Below, piece after piece: positions 1 through 8,524 of a stretch of DNA of 32,078 bases. Location: positions 2,630 through 34,707 of the forward strand of contig DXYS01000026.1 in assembly GCA_019415705.1 (NCBI GenBank). The letters are read 5' to 3'. The stretch is from Bacteroidales bacterium (GTDB taxonomy: Bacteria; Bacteroidota; Bacteroidia; Bacteroidales; Muribaculaceae). Both the position numbers and the translations under genes were made by a program. Numbering within the stretch: the first letter of the stretch is position 1; every line of letters begins with the position of its first letter. The notes below the pieces were generated by a model. The model made no database searches, was not told where the DNA came from, and saw nothing but the letters and a program-made list of their open reading frames with translations.

Positions 1-1589
1 AGCGAAATCCAGTCACCTTCTTTATATACTTTGCCGCTCATCTCGACGGTCTTCTCTTTGTAATCGACTTTAATCTCACCGGCGCCTGAAACGCAGCATT
101 TACCCATGCCGCGTGCCACAACGGCTGCGTGAGATGTCATGCCGCCACGCATTGTGAGGATGCCCTGAGCAACAGCCATACCACGGAGGTCTTCGGGTGA
201 TGTCTCGATGCGGACGAGGACGACTTTACGTTTTTTCTCGGCCCACGCCTCAGCCTCGTCGGCAGAGAACACAATCTGGCCGGCGGCTGCACCGGGCGAT
301 GCGGGCAAACCTTTAGCGGCTACAACGGCACGTTTGAGAGCGCTCTTGTCGAATACGGGGTGAAGGAGTTCGTCAAGTTTCTGAGGCTCCATGCGTTTGA
401 GAACAGTTTTTTCGTCAATCTCACCGGCACGGAGAAGGTCCATGGCGATTTTGACCATAGCGGCGCCTGTGCGCTTGCCGTTACGGGTCTGGAGCATCCA
501 GAGCTTGCCGTCCTGAATGGTGAACTCCATGTCCTGCATGTCTTTGTAGTAGTCCTCGAGACGGGCTGCGATGGCAAAAAGTTCGTTGGCGCAGACAGGC
601 ATCGACTCCTCGAGTGAGGGATATTTGGCGGCACGCTCTTCCTCGCTGATGCCCTGCAGGGCAGCCCAGCGGCGCGAGCCCTCGATGGTAATCTGCTGAG
701 GTGTGCGGATACCGGCTACGACATCCTCGCCCTGAGCGTTGATAAGATACTCGCCGTTGAAGATGTTCTCGCCGGTGGCGGCGTCACGAGAGAATGCGAC
801 ACCGGTGGCTGAGTTGTCGCCCATGTTGCCGTAGACCATAGCCTGCACGTTGACGGCGGTGCCCCATTCCTCGGGAATCTGGTTCATGCGGCGATAGATG
901 ATTGCACGCTCGTTCATCCAGCTGTCAAACACAGCGCAGATGCCACCCCAAAGCTGCTCCCAAGCGCTGTCGGGGAAGTCTTTGCCGGTGTATTCCTTAA
1001 CGGCACCTTTAAAAAGTTTGACAAGGTTTTTGAGGTCGTCTACATCGAGCTCTGTGTCAAGCTTGACGCCTTTAGCCTCTTTAACCTTGTCCATAATCTC
1101 TTCGAACGGGTCGATATCGGTTTTGCTCTTGGGTTTCATGCCGAGGACGACGTCGCCGTACATCTGGACGAAACGACGGTAGCTGTCCCAAGCGAAGCGG
1201 GGGTTGCCGCTCTTCTCGGCGAGAGAAGCCACTGTGGCGTCGTTCATACCAAGGTTGAGGACGGTGTCCATCATGCCGGGCATCGATGCGCGGGCGCCTG
1301 AACGTACAGAAACCAAAAGGGGATTTGCGGAATCATCAAATTTTTTGCCGGTGAGGCTTTCGACGTGAGCGATGGCTTTCTCGACGTCGTTCTTGATGCG
1401 TTTAACGACTTCGTCTTTGCCATACTGTGTGTATTCGGTGCAGACTTCGGTTGTAATAGTGAAACCGGGGGGCACGGGCATGCCGAGCAGGTTCATTTCA
1501 GCAAGGTTTGCACCTTTACCGCCGAGGAGGTTTCTCATATCGGCGTTTCCTTCGGCTTTTCCGTCGCCGAATGTGTAAACTCTTTTCAT
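1..1589 (-). CDS. ppdK: Pyruvate, phosphate dikinase, N-terminal part (cut by window edge)
   Basis: The enzyme interconverts pyruvate, ATP and phosphate with PEP, AMP and pyrophosphate in the cytoplasm; in anaerobes it often runs in the glycolytic direction. About 529 codons are present, starting MKRVYTFGDG at 1589; the C-terminal PEP/pyruvate-binding barrel lies outside the window. The N-terminal ATP-grasp region shows LLGGKGANLAEM near residue 22, PVPPGFTITTE, and SVRSGARASMPGMMDT. The phosphohistidine domain motif GGMTSHAAVVARGMG is near residue 482, with the catalytic His at about 487. The gene stands alone on the minus strand behind its own promoter-like element, with a leader of roughly 90 bases. 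The family is certain from these motifs. Only the missing C-terminus prevents judging whether the protein is intact. Confidence 0.96.
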   Translation of the reverse strand, partial: MKRVYTFGDGKAEGNADMRNLLGGKGANLAEMNLLGMPVPPGFTITTEVCTEYTQYGKDEVVKRIKNDVEKAIAHVESLTGKKFDDSANPLLVSVRSGARASMPGMMDTVLNLGMNDATVASLAEKSGNPRFAWDSYRRFVQMYGDVVLGMKPKSKTDIDPFEEIMDKVKEAKGVKLDTELDVDDLKNLVKLFKGAVKEYTGKDFPDSAWEQLWGGICAVFDSWMNERAIIYRRMNQIPEEWGTAVNVQAMVYGNMGDNSATGVAFSRDAATGENIFNGEYLINAQGEDVVAGIRTPQQITIEGSRRWAALQGISEEERAAKYPSLEESMPVCANELFAIAARLEDYYKDMQDMEFTIQDGKLWMLQTRNGKRTGAAMVKIAMDLLRAGEIDEKTVLKRMEPQKLDELLHPVFDKSALKRAVVAAKGLPASPGAAAGQIVFSADEAEAWAEKKRKVVLVRIETSPEDLRGMAVAQGILTMRGGMTSHAAVVARGMGKCCVSGAGEIKVDYKEKTVEMSGKVYKEGDWIS

Positions 1590-1684
1590 TTGAATTTAAT
1601 CGGTATAATAAATTATTAGGATGATATTGTTTCTTGTCAATAAAAAATAATGCCGACGTCTGAGAAGACATCGCTACAGTTTTG

Positions 1685-1714
1685 CAAATTTAATATAAAT
1701 CTGCGGTTTATAAA
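1685..1714 (-). promoter_or_regulatory. Bacteroidota-type promoter for ppdK
   Basis: Read on the minus strand, TAAATTTG (1692-1685) matches the -7 consensus TAnnTTTG, with TTTA about 18 bases upstream in place of TTTG. Transcription would start near 1678, about 90 bases before the ppdK start codon. This is a motif match only. Confidence 0.45.
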
Positions 1715-1723
1715 ATATTTATA

Positions 1724-1770
1724 CCCCACTTTTTCATAATAAGCTGATTGCAAATATTTAAAGAGTGGGG
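1724..1770 (-). terminator. Hairpin after the nitrilase-family gene
   Basis: CCCCACT at 1724-1730 pairs with AGTGGGG at 1764-1770, extended by TTT/AAA after one mismatch, around a loop of about 26 bases. It lies just past the stop of the minus-strand amidase gene (1778) and before the ppdK promoter. That fits a terminator, but the following U-run is poor and the loop is long. Confidence 0.35.
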
Positions 1771-1777
1771 GATAAAA

Positions 1778-2593
1778 CTATTTATTCGGCCCGACAATCA
1801 TATTGTCAATTGCAAATACATCACCATCAGCGCTGAAGGGATACTTAGCGCGAAAATCATCAAGCGGCTTGCGCTGCAGACGGCTATAGATGAAACCGTC
1901 GCGAGACTCGGCGTCAAGCTCTTTACCCATGTAGTCGACAGCCATAGCCATGCCGTCATATTCACCGTACTCATCAGCACCACCGCGGTCAGCACCGACG
2001 ACATACGCCTGATTTTCGATGCCGCGCGCTATAATCAGATGACGCCACGCATATTTACGCGCTGTCGGCCAGTTTGCAGGCGACACTAACGCGTCATAAC
2101 GGTTGTCGACATTACGGCACCACACGGGAAATCGCAAATCATAACACACAATCAGAGCGAAATTCCATCCGCGATATCTTATTATCGGAGGAACTTTATC
2201 GCCGGGGGTAAAGAATTTTGACTCTGCGCTTATAACAAACAGATGACGTTTGTCATAAAAAGTTTCCTCCCCTGATGGCTCGATAAAAAAAGCCCGGTTA
2301 TAGAGAGAAGCTCCAGTGCGAGCAAGAAATCCGCCTGCAATGGCAACATTATGGCGTCGGGCAAGCTCACGCACGGCAGCCATCGTCGGACCACTGTTAG
2401 TCTCGGCAATCTCGCCGAGCAGGTCGGGGTCAGCCGAGAATCCTGTCGAAAAAAGCTCGGGAAGGACGACAAGGTCTGTGTCTTTATCCAATCGCTCCAA
2501 TGCGCGGGTAACATTGGCGATATTAGCCTCGCGGTCTGCCCAAACTATATCTAAAGGGAGAAGGGCTATTTTAATATCGTTATTTATGTCCAT
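1778..2593 (-). CDS. Nitrilase-superfamily amidohydrolase (omega-amidase / YafV-like)
   Basis: This is a 271-residue cytoplasmic C-N hydrolase. The Glu-Lys-Cys triad of the superfamily is visible: Glu46 in LPELFSTGF, Lys115 in YDKRHLF, and Cys150 in VCYDLRFP. Length and motifs best fit the omega-amidase branch (YafV/Nit2), which hydrolyses alpha-ketoglutaramate and alpha-ketosuccinamate from glutamine or asparagine transamination. The exact substrate is inferred. The start MDINNDIKIALL at 2593 is 18 bases after the stop of the plsC-like gene, so the two are probably co-transcribed, though no functional link is evident. N-carbamoylputrescine amidase and other nitrilase branches are less likely because those proteins are usually longer. 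Confidence 0.85.
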   Translation of the reverse strand: MDINNDIKIALLPLDIVWADREANIANVTRALERLDKDTDLVVLPELFSTGFSADPDLLGEIAETNSGPTMAAVRELARRHNVAIAGGFLARTGASLYNRAFFIEPSGEETFYDKRHLFVISAESKFFTPGDKVPPIIRYRGWNFALIVCYDLRFPVWCRNVDNRYDALVSPANWPTARKYAWRHLIIARGIENQAYVVGADRGGADEYGEYDGMAMAVDYMGKELDAESRDGFIYSRLQRKPLDDFRAKYPFSADGDVFAIDNMIVGPNK

Positions 2594-2611
2594 TCAACTT
2601 ATGTACAATGG

Positions 2612-3154
2612 TTAATCATCTGTAGTGAACTTATCGGGATAACGGCCGACAAAGGGTTTGTAATAATCTTTTATGGCACGCATATCGGCGTCGATATCTC
2701 CGGTCGGTTTAAACTCTTCTTCGATAATGATTTGTTTTGTCGCAAAATCTATCGCTCCGAGCAAAATCGGGACTTGAGCCTCTCCGGCTATATGCAGAAA
2801 GCCGGTACGCCAGTGAGTGACACGCTTGCGCGTTCCCTCGGGAGTAATGGCAAGTTGCATCCTGTCTGTCGAGTCAAACCTCCTGACAATCTCATCACTG
2901 AGCCGCGAGCCTTTCTCTTTGGGCACGGCTATGCCGCCTATGGCGCGAAACAGACAGCCGAGCGGCCAGAAAAACCACGCCTCTTTCATCAGGAAGCCGG
3001 CCCTGCGTCCCACCGCGCTATATGCGAGCAGACCCAGAATAAAGTCCCAGTTGCTCGTGTGCGGAGCGACACAGATTATACATTTAGGATAATCGGGCAC
3101 CGTGATATTGACTCGCCATCCTGCGATTTTAAGTATAATTGCAGCTAAATTCAT
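2612..3154 (-). CDS. PlsC-like acyltransferase (1-acylglycerol-3-phosphate acyltransferase superfamily)
   Basis: This 180-residue protein has the acyltransferase signature H(x)4D at His32-Asp37 in APHTSNWDF and the phosphate-binding PEGTR motif at 105-109. The family transfers fatty acyl chains from acyl-ACP or acyl-CoA to a lysophospholipid or another acceptor at the inner face of the membrane. It is shorter than typical PlsC (about 240 residues) and lacks the N-terminal transmembrane helix. It resembles the short acyltransferase-like proteins of Bacteroidota, so the acceptor, whether lysophosphatidate, an ornithine lipid precursor or something else, cannot be told. It is first in a two-gene minus-strand unit with the nitrilase-family gene. 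Confidence 0.8.
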   Translation of the reverse strand: MNLAAIILKIAGWRVNITVPDYPKCIICVAPHTSNWDFILGLLAYSAVGRRAGFLMKEAWFFWPLGCLFRAIGGIAVPKEKGSRLSDEIVRRFDSTDRMQLAITPEGTRKRVTHWRTGFLHIAGEAQVPILLGAIDFATKQIIIEEEFKPTGDIDADMRAIKDYYKPFVGRYPDKFTTDD

Positions 3155-3207
3155 TACAAATAGATATTCCCAATCAAATATACGACAGGAAATTAAGACA
3201 CAAGAGA

Positions 3208-3255
3208 GAATATGCCCGGCTCACTCCGCCATGAGAGTTGCGCCCGAGCATATTC
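3208..3255 (-). terminator. Long hairpin after the thrC-linked gene, probable terminator
   Basis: Arms 3208-3219 and 3244-3255 pair over 12 bases. The single imperfect position is a G-U wobble in minus-strand RNA but a C-A mismatch in plus-strand RNA, so the structure favours the minus transcript. The loop holds a second small stem, CTCA (3220-3223) with TGAG (3232-3235). It begins 20 bases after the stop of the small gene at 3276 and is followed on the minus strand by a moderately U-rich stretch. It could alternatively be a 5' leader element of the plsC-like gene, whose start codon is at 3154. Confidence 0.5.
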
Positions 3256-3275
3256 ATAATAATAGGATTACGTTT

Positions 3276-3626
3276 TTATGCTTTGTTTTTAGCCTTTACA
3301 TCAGCCGGAAGGGCCGAATTCATTTCTTTTACAATCGCTTTAAGACGTTCGTTTATTTCGGCGCGAAGTTTGTCAAAAGCAGCTTTGTTATAAGCGTGGC
3401 GAGCCTTGCGGTAGGCAGCATCATCCGGGTAGTCTGCACGGACCTTGTCAAAGGCGAAAGTACATTTTTTAAGGGCATCAACCTGCAATGATGCAATATC
3501 ACCCATAATTTCTGCGGTTTTTGACGTATCGAAACCGTCGAGCGCATACGAGGCCATCAACAGTTCGGCCGAAAGATCACCACAGGCATAACGGATTTGC
3601 TTTTTGATTCTTCTGATACTTGACAT
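3276..3626 (-). CDS. Small conserved-looking protein of unknown function
   Basis: This is a 116-residue, highly charged, probably all-helical soluble protein starting MSSIRRIKKQIRYACGDLSA. It has no signal peptide or membrane segment. Lys, Arg, Glu and Asp are abundant, with alternating hydrophobic positions such as FDKVRADYPDDAAYRKARHAY, which suggests a helical bundle. I do not recognise a named domain. It begins 29 bases after the threonine synthase stop with no promoter-like element between, so it is probably expressed with thrC. Codon use resembles its neighbours and no longer frame competes, which supports a real gene. Confidence 0.75.
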   Translation of the reverse strand: MSSIRRIKKQIRYACGDLSAELLMASYALDGFDTSKTAEIMGDIASLQVDALKKCTFAFDKVRADYPDDAAYRKARHAYNKAAFDKLRAEINERLKAIVKEMNSALPADVKAKNKA

Positions 3627-3655
3627 ATTGTTAAAATTTAAATTAAACGATTATT

Positions 3656-4954
3656 CTATTTATCTCTGAGTAAAAACTTACGCAGGGCCGGAAAAGTAGG
3701 GGCTATCTTCTCAGACACTCTCCGCGGATGAAAGCTCTTCAGCATCCTTGCGGTCTCGACCTTTTGAGAAGTAATACTGTATACCGTATCCGCCGATTTG
3801 GCCGGATGTGCGGTTGCAAAAACAAGTCCCGGACGCTGTCGGTCGACGCGACAATCAAGTGCACTAAGTCCTACCGATGTATGCGGATCAGCCAAATAGC
3901 CCTCACCAAGAGCCTTAAGCATCGATGCTTTTATCATATCGTCCCCTATAGTCACCGAATCAATAACCGAACGCAGACGGTCTTTATCATCGGCACAGAG
4001 AGCCTGCAGACGAGGAAGATTTGACGGAAAGACTGTGTCCATACATGGCGCTATCGTACGTATAATCGGATGACGTGACATGTCTGAAGCGCGCAGATAA
4101 CGGTCTGTCGCGTTGTTGGCATTGCAGGCCGCAATGAGCCGCCCCGTTTTCAACCCGCTCATGACTGCCATCGCTCCGGCGGTAACAAGGCTCAGATTGC
4201 CTGAGGGAATGGCAAAATCGACTTCAGACGGATTGATACCTGCCGCGATAAGACGAGACACCGCATAATAGAAAAGCGAAACCTGAGGCATCAATCGAGC
4301 TATATTCAACGAATTAGCCGATGTCATCAGGAAATGCTCCCTCATTTTGACGTCAGACAACACCGTCGAAACCATATTGCGGCACTGATCGATATTACCG
4401 GCAACTTCAATCGGCACGATATTGTCCGCAGCAGATGCAATCTGCTTTTCAGCCATGGCACTGAGACCTCCTTTTGGATATAATATATAGACCTCAATGT
4501 TGTCAATATCACTGAAACCCGAGGCCACAGCGGCTCCGGTATTACCTGACGTCGCTACGAAAACCTTAAGAGTGACTCCGTTCTTTTTATCCATCGACGA
4601 CAGCAGACGGGCCATAAATCTTACGCCTATGTCCTTGAATGCCATGGTCGGGCCATGGAAAAGCTCAAGCGCATAACGGCCGGGAGCTATCTCCTTAAAA
4701 GGAACGTCAAACGAAAGTGTCTCATCAACAATAGTTTTTAGAGTCTCTGAGGCGACATCTCCGGCCATAAACATATCTGTGACAACATAGGCGATTTCTC
4801 TTAGAGACATCGCCGCCATATTGTCTATAAAAGCATGAGGGAAACACGGCAGGCGCTCAGGCAGATATAAACCGCCATCCGAGGCCATACATTCTATGAC
4901 TGCGTCCCTAAGACCGACAGGCTGACTTCTACGGTTTGTGCTATAATAACGCAT
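3656..4954 (-). CDS. thrC: Threonine synthase
   Basis: This PLP enzyme makes threonine from O-phosphohomoserine, the last step of threonine synthesis. The 432-residue protein has the N-terminal RYYSTNR...DGGLYLPE pattern of the family. The PLP Lys is at 107 in HGPTMAFKDIG, and the cofactor phosphate loop TSGNTGAAVASGF is at 135-147. Length matches the short bacterial (E. coli-like) class. Bacteroidales often place thrC beside thrA and a phosphoglycerate mutase-like homoserine kinase gene, but here it is followed only by a small unknown gene. A promoter-like element lies directly upstream, giving a leader of roughly 15-20 bases. Confidence 0.96.
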   Translation of the reverse strand: MRYYSTNRRSQPVGLRDAVIECMASDGGLYLPERLPCFPHAFIDNMAAMSLREIAYVVTDMFMAGDVASETLKTIVDETLSFDVPFKEIAPGRYALELFHGPTMAFKDIGVRFMARLLSSMDKKNGVTLKVFVATSGNTGAAVASGFSDIDNIEVYILYPKGGLSAMAEKQIASAADNIVPIEVAGNIDQCRNMVSTVLSDVKMREHFLMTSANSLNIARLMPQVSLFYYAVSRLIAAGINPSEVDFAIPSGNLSLVTAGAMAVMSGLKTGRLIAACNANNATDRYLRASDMSRHPIIRTIAPCMDTVFPSNLPRLQALCADDKDRLRSVIDSVTIGDDMIKASMLKALGEGYLADPHTSVGLSALDCRVDRQRPGLVFATAHPAKSADTVYSITSQKVETARMLKSFHPRRVSEKIAPTFPALRKFLLRDK

Positions 4955-4974
4955 TTGTCTTTATTGACTCGCTG

Positions 4975-5006
4975 CAAATATAATAAGTTTTCATGCAAAT
5001 AGCAAT
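4975..5006 (-). promoter_or_regulatory. Bacteroidota-type promoter for thrC
   Basis: On the minus strand, TATATTTG (4982-4975) fits TAnnTTTG, and ATTG (5006-5003) lies 20 bases upstream as a partial -33 element. The start codon at 4954 is about 20 bases downstream of the -7 element. This is a motif match only. Confidence 0.55.
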
Positions 5007-5225
5007 AGCAATACAACACCGTATTCGACAAAATAACCCGCCGCCAGCCAACATTTAACATCCGCGGAAACGTGGCAAAAACGCTTTTTAACAAACCCGA
5101 GCACATTCATTCAAAAAATAAAGGTTAACTTTACACAATTTTTAATAACACAAGCTAAAGCGACATCGTGCCGACCGACTGCTATGCTATCAGTCTGAGG
5201 CGAAACAATGGATATTCCGGTCATT
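5007..5225. other. Intergenic region between divergent thrC and outer-membrane operon
   Basis: This AT-rich region should hold the promoter of the outer-membrane operon. TAACTTTA at 5126-5133 is one base from the TAnnTTTG consensus but has no clear -33 partner. A small inverted repeat, GACTG (5177-5181) and CAGTC (5191-5195), sits just before the coding start. I see no RNA gene here. Confidence 0.4.
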
Positions 5226-5978
5226 ATGAAATCATATAAAATACTGGCACTTTGCTTATTATCGGCTTTGATAATGTCATTGTCGCCAACGACTTCAGCC
5301 GAAGAAATAGAGGTTTTCAAAAGAAATCTCGAGCAGATTTCATTCGTCCCGAAAGGACAATGGATTACAGGTGTCAGCGTCAGCTACTCGCAGTCTGACC
5401 AAAACAAATATCAATTTCTTATCATAGAAAATCTGTCAGGCGATACATACACCTTCAAAATAAGTCCGATGGTGATGTTCGCATTTAAGGACAACCTCGC
5501 CGCCGGCGGCCGTTTTGCATACTCCCGTCAGCGTACACGTCTTAATTCGGCAGACGTAGTGCTCGACTCAGAGACAAATTACAATGTCGACAACCTCTAC
5601 AGTATCTCCCATAATTTCTCGGGGACGCTCGCTTTCCGCAATTACATAAGCCTCGGACACAGCACCCGATTCGGGCTGTTCAATGAAGTGCAGATGGTTT
5701 TCGGCGGAGGTCAGTCAAAACTGACAAACGGCACGGGTGTCGACTTCACAGGAACATATGAGCGTACATTCAATTTCGGCATAGGACTTTCGCCCGGAAT
5801 GGCCGTCTTTCTTAACAATTACTCGGCTCTTGAGGTCAACGTCGGCGTGCTCGGATTCAACTACAACAGCGCCAAAGCCACTACCGACCGCATATATGTG
5901 GCACACCGAGACATGAAGTCGGCCAACTTCAAGATTAACCTGTTTTCGATTACATTCGGTGTTTCGTTTTATCTGTAA
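5226..5978 (+). CDS. Outer-membrane beta-barrel protein, copy 1
   Basis: This is a secreted protein of about 250 residues. An upstream in-frame ATG at 5208 adds MDIPVI, but the ATG at 5226 gives a standard signal peptide (MKSYK, hydrophobic core, cleavage near PTTSA-EE), so I place the start there. The mature part alternates polar and hydrophobic residues with many aromatics and ends in an aromatic strand (TFGVSFYL), as expected of a small outer-membrane barrel. It aligns by eye with the next gene: FVPKGQW against FIPKGNW, and RFGLFNEVQMVFGGG against RFAVFNEVDLAFSSG. The stop overlaps the next start (TAATG), which implies translational coupling. The ligand or role is unknown. Confidence 0.8.
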   Translation: MKSYKILALCLLSALIMSLSPTTSAEEIEVFKRNLEQISFVPKGQWITGVSVSYSQSDQNKYQFLIIENLSGDTYTFKISPMVMFAFKDNLAAGGRFAYSRQRTRLNSADVVLDSETNYNVDNLYSISHNFSGTLAFRNYISLGHSTRFGLFNEVQMVFGGGQSKLTNGTGVDFTGTYERTFNFGIGLSPGMAVFLNNYSALEVNVGVLGFNYNSAKATTDRIYVAHRDMKSANFKINLFSITFGVSFYL

Positions 5979-6856
5979 TGCTCTGGGCAATGAAATTACT
6001 GAAAACCATCATATTAGCCATGCTGCTTGCGGCGACAACGCTGTCGGCGGTCGCCGACACGCCATATATCGTCAGAAAAAAACATCCTGTCAACGATACT
6101 ATCCCGCCCGCAATCATGGCCGAAGACAAGAGAGTTATCGTCAACGGCGACACTGTCAGCATGATTATTCCCGACCGTAATTTCGGCCGATTTGACCGCG
6201 GTCTCTTCAATTATCTTTTCATACCGAAGGGCAATTGGTCTTTTGCTCTGACCGCATCTTACGGAGAGCTAAACACCGACGATGTGCAGTTATTGTCAAT
6301 GCTCGAAAATATAGATTTCAAGGGCAAAATGTACTCCATAAAACCGTCGATTTCATATTTTTTCCGCAACAATCAGTCAATCGGTATAAAATTTGACTAC
6401 ACACGCGGTGTGGCAGACCTCGCCAATCTCGCTCTCGATTTTGACGACGACCTCAACTTCAATATCCATGACGTAAGTTACTACAGCCAGAGTTTCACAC
6501 TATCGACATGCTACCGTAATTATGTCGGCCTCGGCATGGACAAACGATTTGCCGTCTTCAACGAAGTCGACCTCGCATTCAGCTCCGGATCATCACGTTT
6601 TAAACGCATATTTGACGACAAGCCAAAAGATACACGTACTGTCATCACACAGGCATCGTTAAATTTCAGTCCCGGTGTGTGCGTGTTCATACAGGATTTT
6701 GTCGGATTCAACGTGTCGTTCGGAGTATTCGGCCTTAAAATGCGCCGCGAAAAACAATCGACCGACGGTGTCGATGAGGGACACCGTTTCACAAGCGGTG
6801 CCAACTTCAAATTCAACATTTTTAATATCAATTTCGGCCTGATGGTTGTAATCTGA
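5978..6856 (+). CDS. Outer-membrane beta-barrel protein, copy 2
   Basis: This 292-residue paralogue of the preceding gene has a signal peptide (MKLLKTIILAMLLAATTLSAVA) beginning at the in-frame Met at 5990. The ATG at 5978 overlaps the previous stop and is the likelier start because of coupling, but 5990 is possible. An extra segment of about 40 residues (TPYIVRKKHPVNDT and onward) precedes the shared FIPKGNW block and is absent from copy 1. The rest shows barrel-like strands and ends in NINFGLMVVI. The lipoprotein gene follows after 10 bases. Together they probably form one surface-associated unit of unknown function. Confidence 0.8.
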   Translation: MLWAMKLLKTIILAMLLAATTLSAVADTPYIVRKKHPVNDTIPPAIMAEDKRVIVNGDTVSMIIPDRNFGRFDRGLFNYLFIPKGNWSFALTASYGELNTDDVQLLSMLENIDFKGKMYSIKPSISYFFRNNQSIGIKFDYTRGVADLANLALDFDDDLNFNIHDVSYYSQSFTLSTCYRNYVGLGMDKRFAVFNEVDLAFSSGSSRFKRIFDDKPKDTRTVITQASLNFSPGVCVFIQDFVGFNVSFGVFGLKMRREKQSTDGVDEGHRFTSGANFKFNIFNINFGLMVVI

Positions 6857-6866
6857 CAGTCTTATC

Positions 6867-8447
6867 ATGAACGTCAAATCACTAAGCAACATTATATACC
6901 TCGTGGCTGTAACTGTCTGCGCCACTTGCTTTACCGGCTGTATAAAGAACGATATCCCTTATCCTCACATACAGGCAAATTTCCTGACTATTAATGCTAC
7001 CGGCCAGTCTCAGGGCAGCCAGATTGACTCAATCAACCGCCGCGTGACCCTTTATTTTCCGGAGACAGTCGATATTTATAATGTAAACATCTCTGACTAC
7101 ACCTTGACACCCGGTGCGTCGCTTGTCGGCGATGTATTTTCTAAGGCTGTCGACTTGTCGTCGCCATTAAACGTGACATTATCGCTCTATCAGGATTACA
7201 TCTGGACCATCACGGGCAATCAGAATATTAACCGCTACTTCACACTTGCAAATCAGGTTGGCTCGTCAGTCATAGACGTGCCCGCCCGACGCGTTGTGGC
7301 TTATGTGAGTGACAAAAGCGATATACGATCAGTATTAGTCGAATCGATAAAACTCGGTCCTGAGGGGTCGGTTATCGAGCCTGACATCGAAGGAACACGA
7401 GTCGATTTCAGCGATGCGGTCAAAGTGGATGTCAGCTGTTTCGGACGCACGGAGCAATGGACTTTATACGTTGCGACAACCGAAAGTTCGGTATCGACCG
7501 TACGCGCTGATGCATGGACGCAGGTGGCATGGATATACGGCGAAGCTGAAACCGGGCACGATAACGGCATCGAATACCGCCTCAAAGATGACACCGAGTG
7601 GACACGCGCACCCAAGGAATGGATTACAGCCGACGGAGGCAGTTTCCATGCCCGGCTCATACATCTGAGCCCGATGACCACATATGAGGCTCGTGCTTAT
7701 TCAGACACAGAGTACGGCGAAACGCTCGAATTTACGACAGGATCCATATTACAAGTCCCCAATGCTTCGCTCGACTCATGGTGGTTAGACGGCAAAATCT
7801 GGGACCCGTGGCCGCAAGGAGGCGAACAGTGGTGGGATACCGGCAACAAAGGCGCCACAACAATAGGACAGTCCAACAGCGTCCCGACCGATGACACATC
7901 GTCAGGTCAGGGGCAGGCCGCCAAGTTGGAGACCGTTTTCGCCGGCATCGGCAGTATAGGCAAACTTGCCGCCGGCAACCTCTTCGCCGGACGATACGTG
8001 CGCACCGACGGCACAAACGGCATCCTGAGTTTCGGCCGGCCTTTCACAGAGCGTCCGACGCGTCTGACCGGTTATCTTAAGTACAAGACCGCTCCGATCA
8101 ACAACGTCACCGAAGGCTTCTCAAGCCTGATAGGCGAGCCAGACACCTGCATTGTCTGGTGCTCTCTTATTGACAGCGCCGAGCCCTTCGAAATTCGTAC
8201 CAACCCGCGCAACCGCCAGTTATTTGACGAAAACGGGCCTGAGGTAGTCGCCTACGGCAAGATAGAGTTTGGCGAAAACGTAGACAATTACATACCGTTC
8301 AGTTTTGATATCGTATATAAGTCAACATCACGCGTTCCTCGCTATATACTCATCACCGCATCTGCCAGCAAATACGGCGATTACTTCACCGGAGGAGTAG
8401 GGGCCACACTCTACCTCGACGACCTTGAACTTGTCTACGACTATTGA
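6867..8447 (+). CDS. Surface lipoprotein with FN3-like and PCMF-type C-terminal domains
   Basis: This 526-residue protein has a lipoprotein signal peptide ending in the lipobox FTGC, with the lipidated Cys at 25. The following IKND resembles, loosely, the Lys/Asp-containing surface-export signals of Bacteroidota lipoproteins. Residues about 30-200 look like two small beta-sandwich repeats. Residues about 205-292 resemble a fibronectin type III fold, ending MTTYEARAYS...LEFTTG. The C-terminal 230 residues carry the pattern of the PCMF family, a predicted jelly-roll: WDPWPQGGEQWWDTGNKG, later LTGYLKYKTAPI, and a terminal LYLDDLELVYDY. PCMF proteins are proposed carbohydrate-associated surface proteins with unproven function. 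It is third in the operon after two outer-membrane proteins. Confidence 0.8.
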   Translation: MNVKSLSNIIYLVAVTVCATCFTGCIKNDIPYPHIQANFLTINATGQSQGSQIDSINRRVTLYFPETVDIYNVNISDYTLTPGASLVGDVFSKAVDLSSPLNVTLSLYQDYIWTITGNQNINRYFTLANQVGSSVIDVPARRVVAYVSDKSDIRSVLVESIKLGPEGSVIEPDIEGTRVDFSDAVKVDVSCFGRTEQWTLYVATTESSVSTVRADAWTQVAWIYGEAETGHDNGIEYRLKDDTEWTRAPKEWITADGGSFHARLIHLSPMTTYEARAYSDTEYGETLEFTTGSILQVPNASLDSWWLDGKIWDPWPQGGEQWWDTGNKGATTIGQSNSVPTDDTSSGQGQAAKLETVFAGIGSIGKLAAGNLFAGRYVRTDGTNGILSFGRPFTERPTRLTGYLKYKTAPINNVTEGFSSLIGEPDTCIVWCSLIDSAEPFEIRTNPRNRQLFDENGPEVVAYGKIEFGENVDNYIPFSFDIVYKSTSRVPRYILITASASKYGDYFTGGVGATLYLDDLELVYDY

Positions 8448-8470
8448 TGACTGTTGACGACCGTTAAATA

Positions 8471-8502
8471 TTTGCTCAGACCAAGGCAGAATAGTAATTT
8501 TG
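8471..8502 (+). promoter_or_regulatory. Strong Bacteroidota-type promoter for the hydrolase/Mur ligase/Ddl operon
   Basis: TTTG at 8471-8474, a 20-base spacer and TAATTTTG at 8495-8502 match both Bacteroidota promoter elements perfectly. Transcription should start near 8508, leaving a leader of fewer than 20 bases before the GTG start at 8525. This separates the operon from the upstream lipoprotein gene. Confidence 0.7.
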
Positions 8503-8524
8503 TAACAACAAACATGAAACTGAG

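Noticed and set aside
5208..5225. Upstream ATG for the first outer-membrane protein
   Set aside because: It would place six residues ahead of a normal signal peptide; the ATG at 5226 fits better, although 5208 cannot be excluded.
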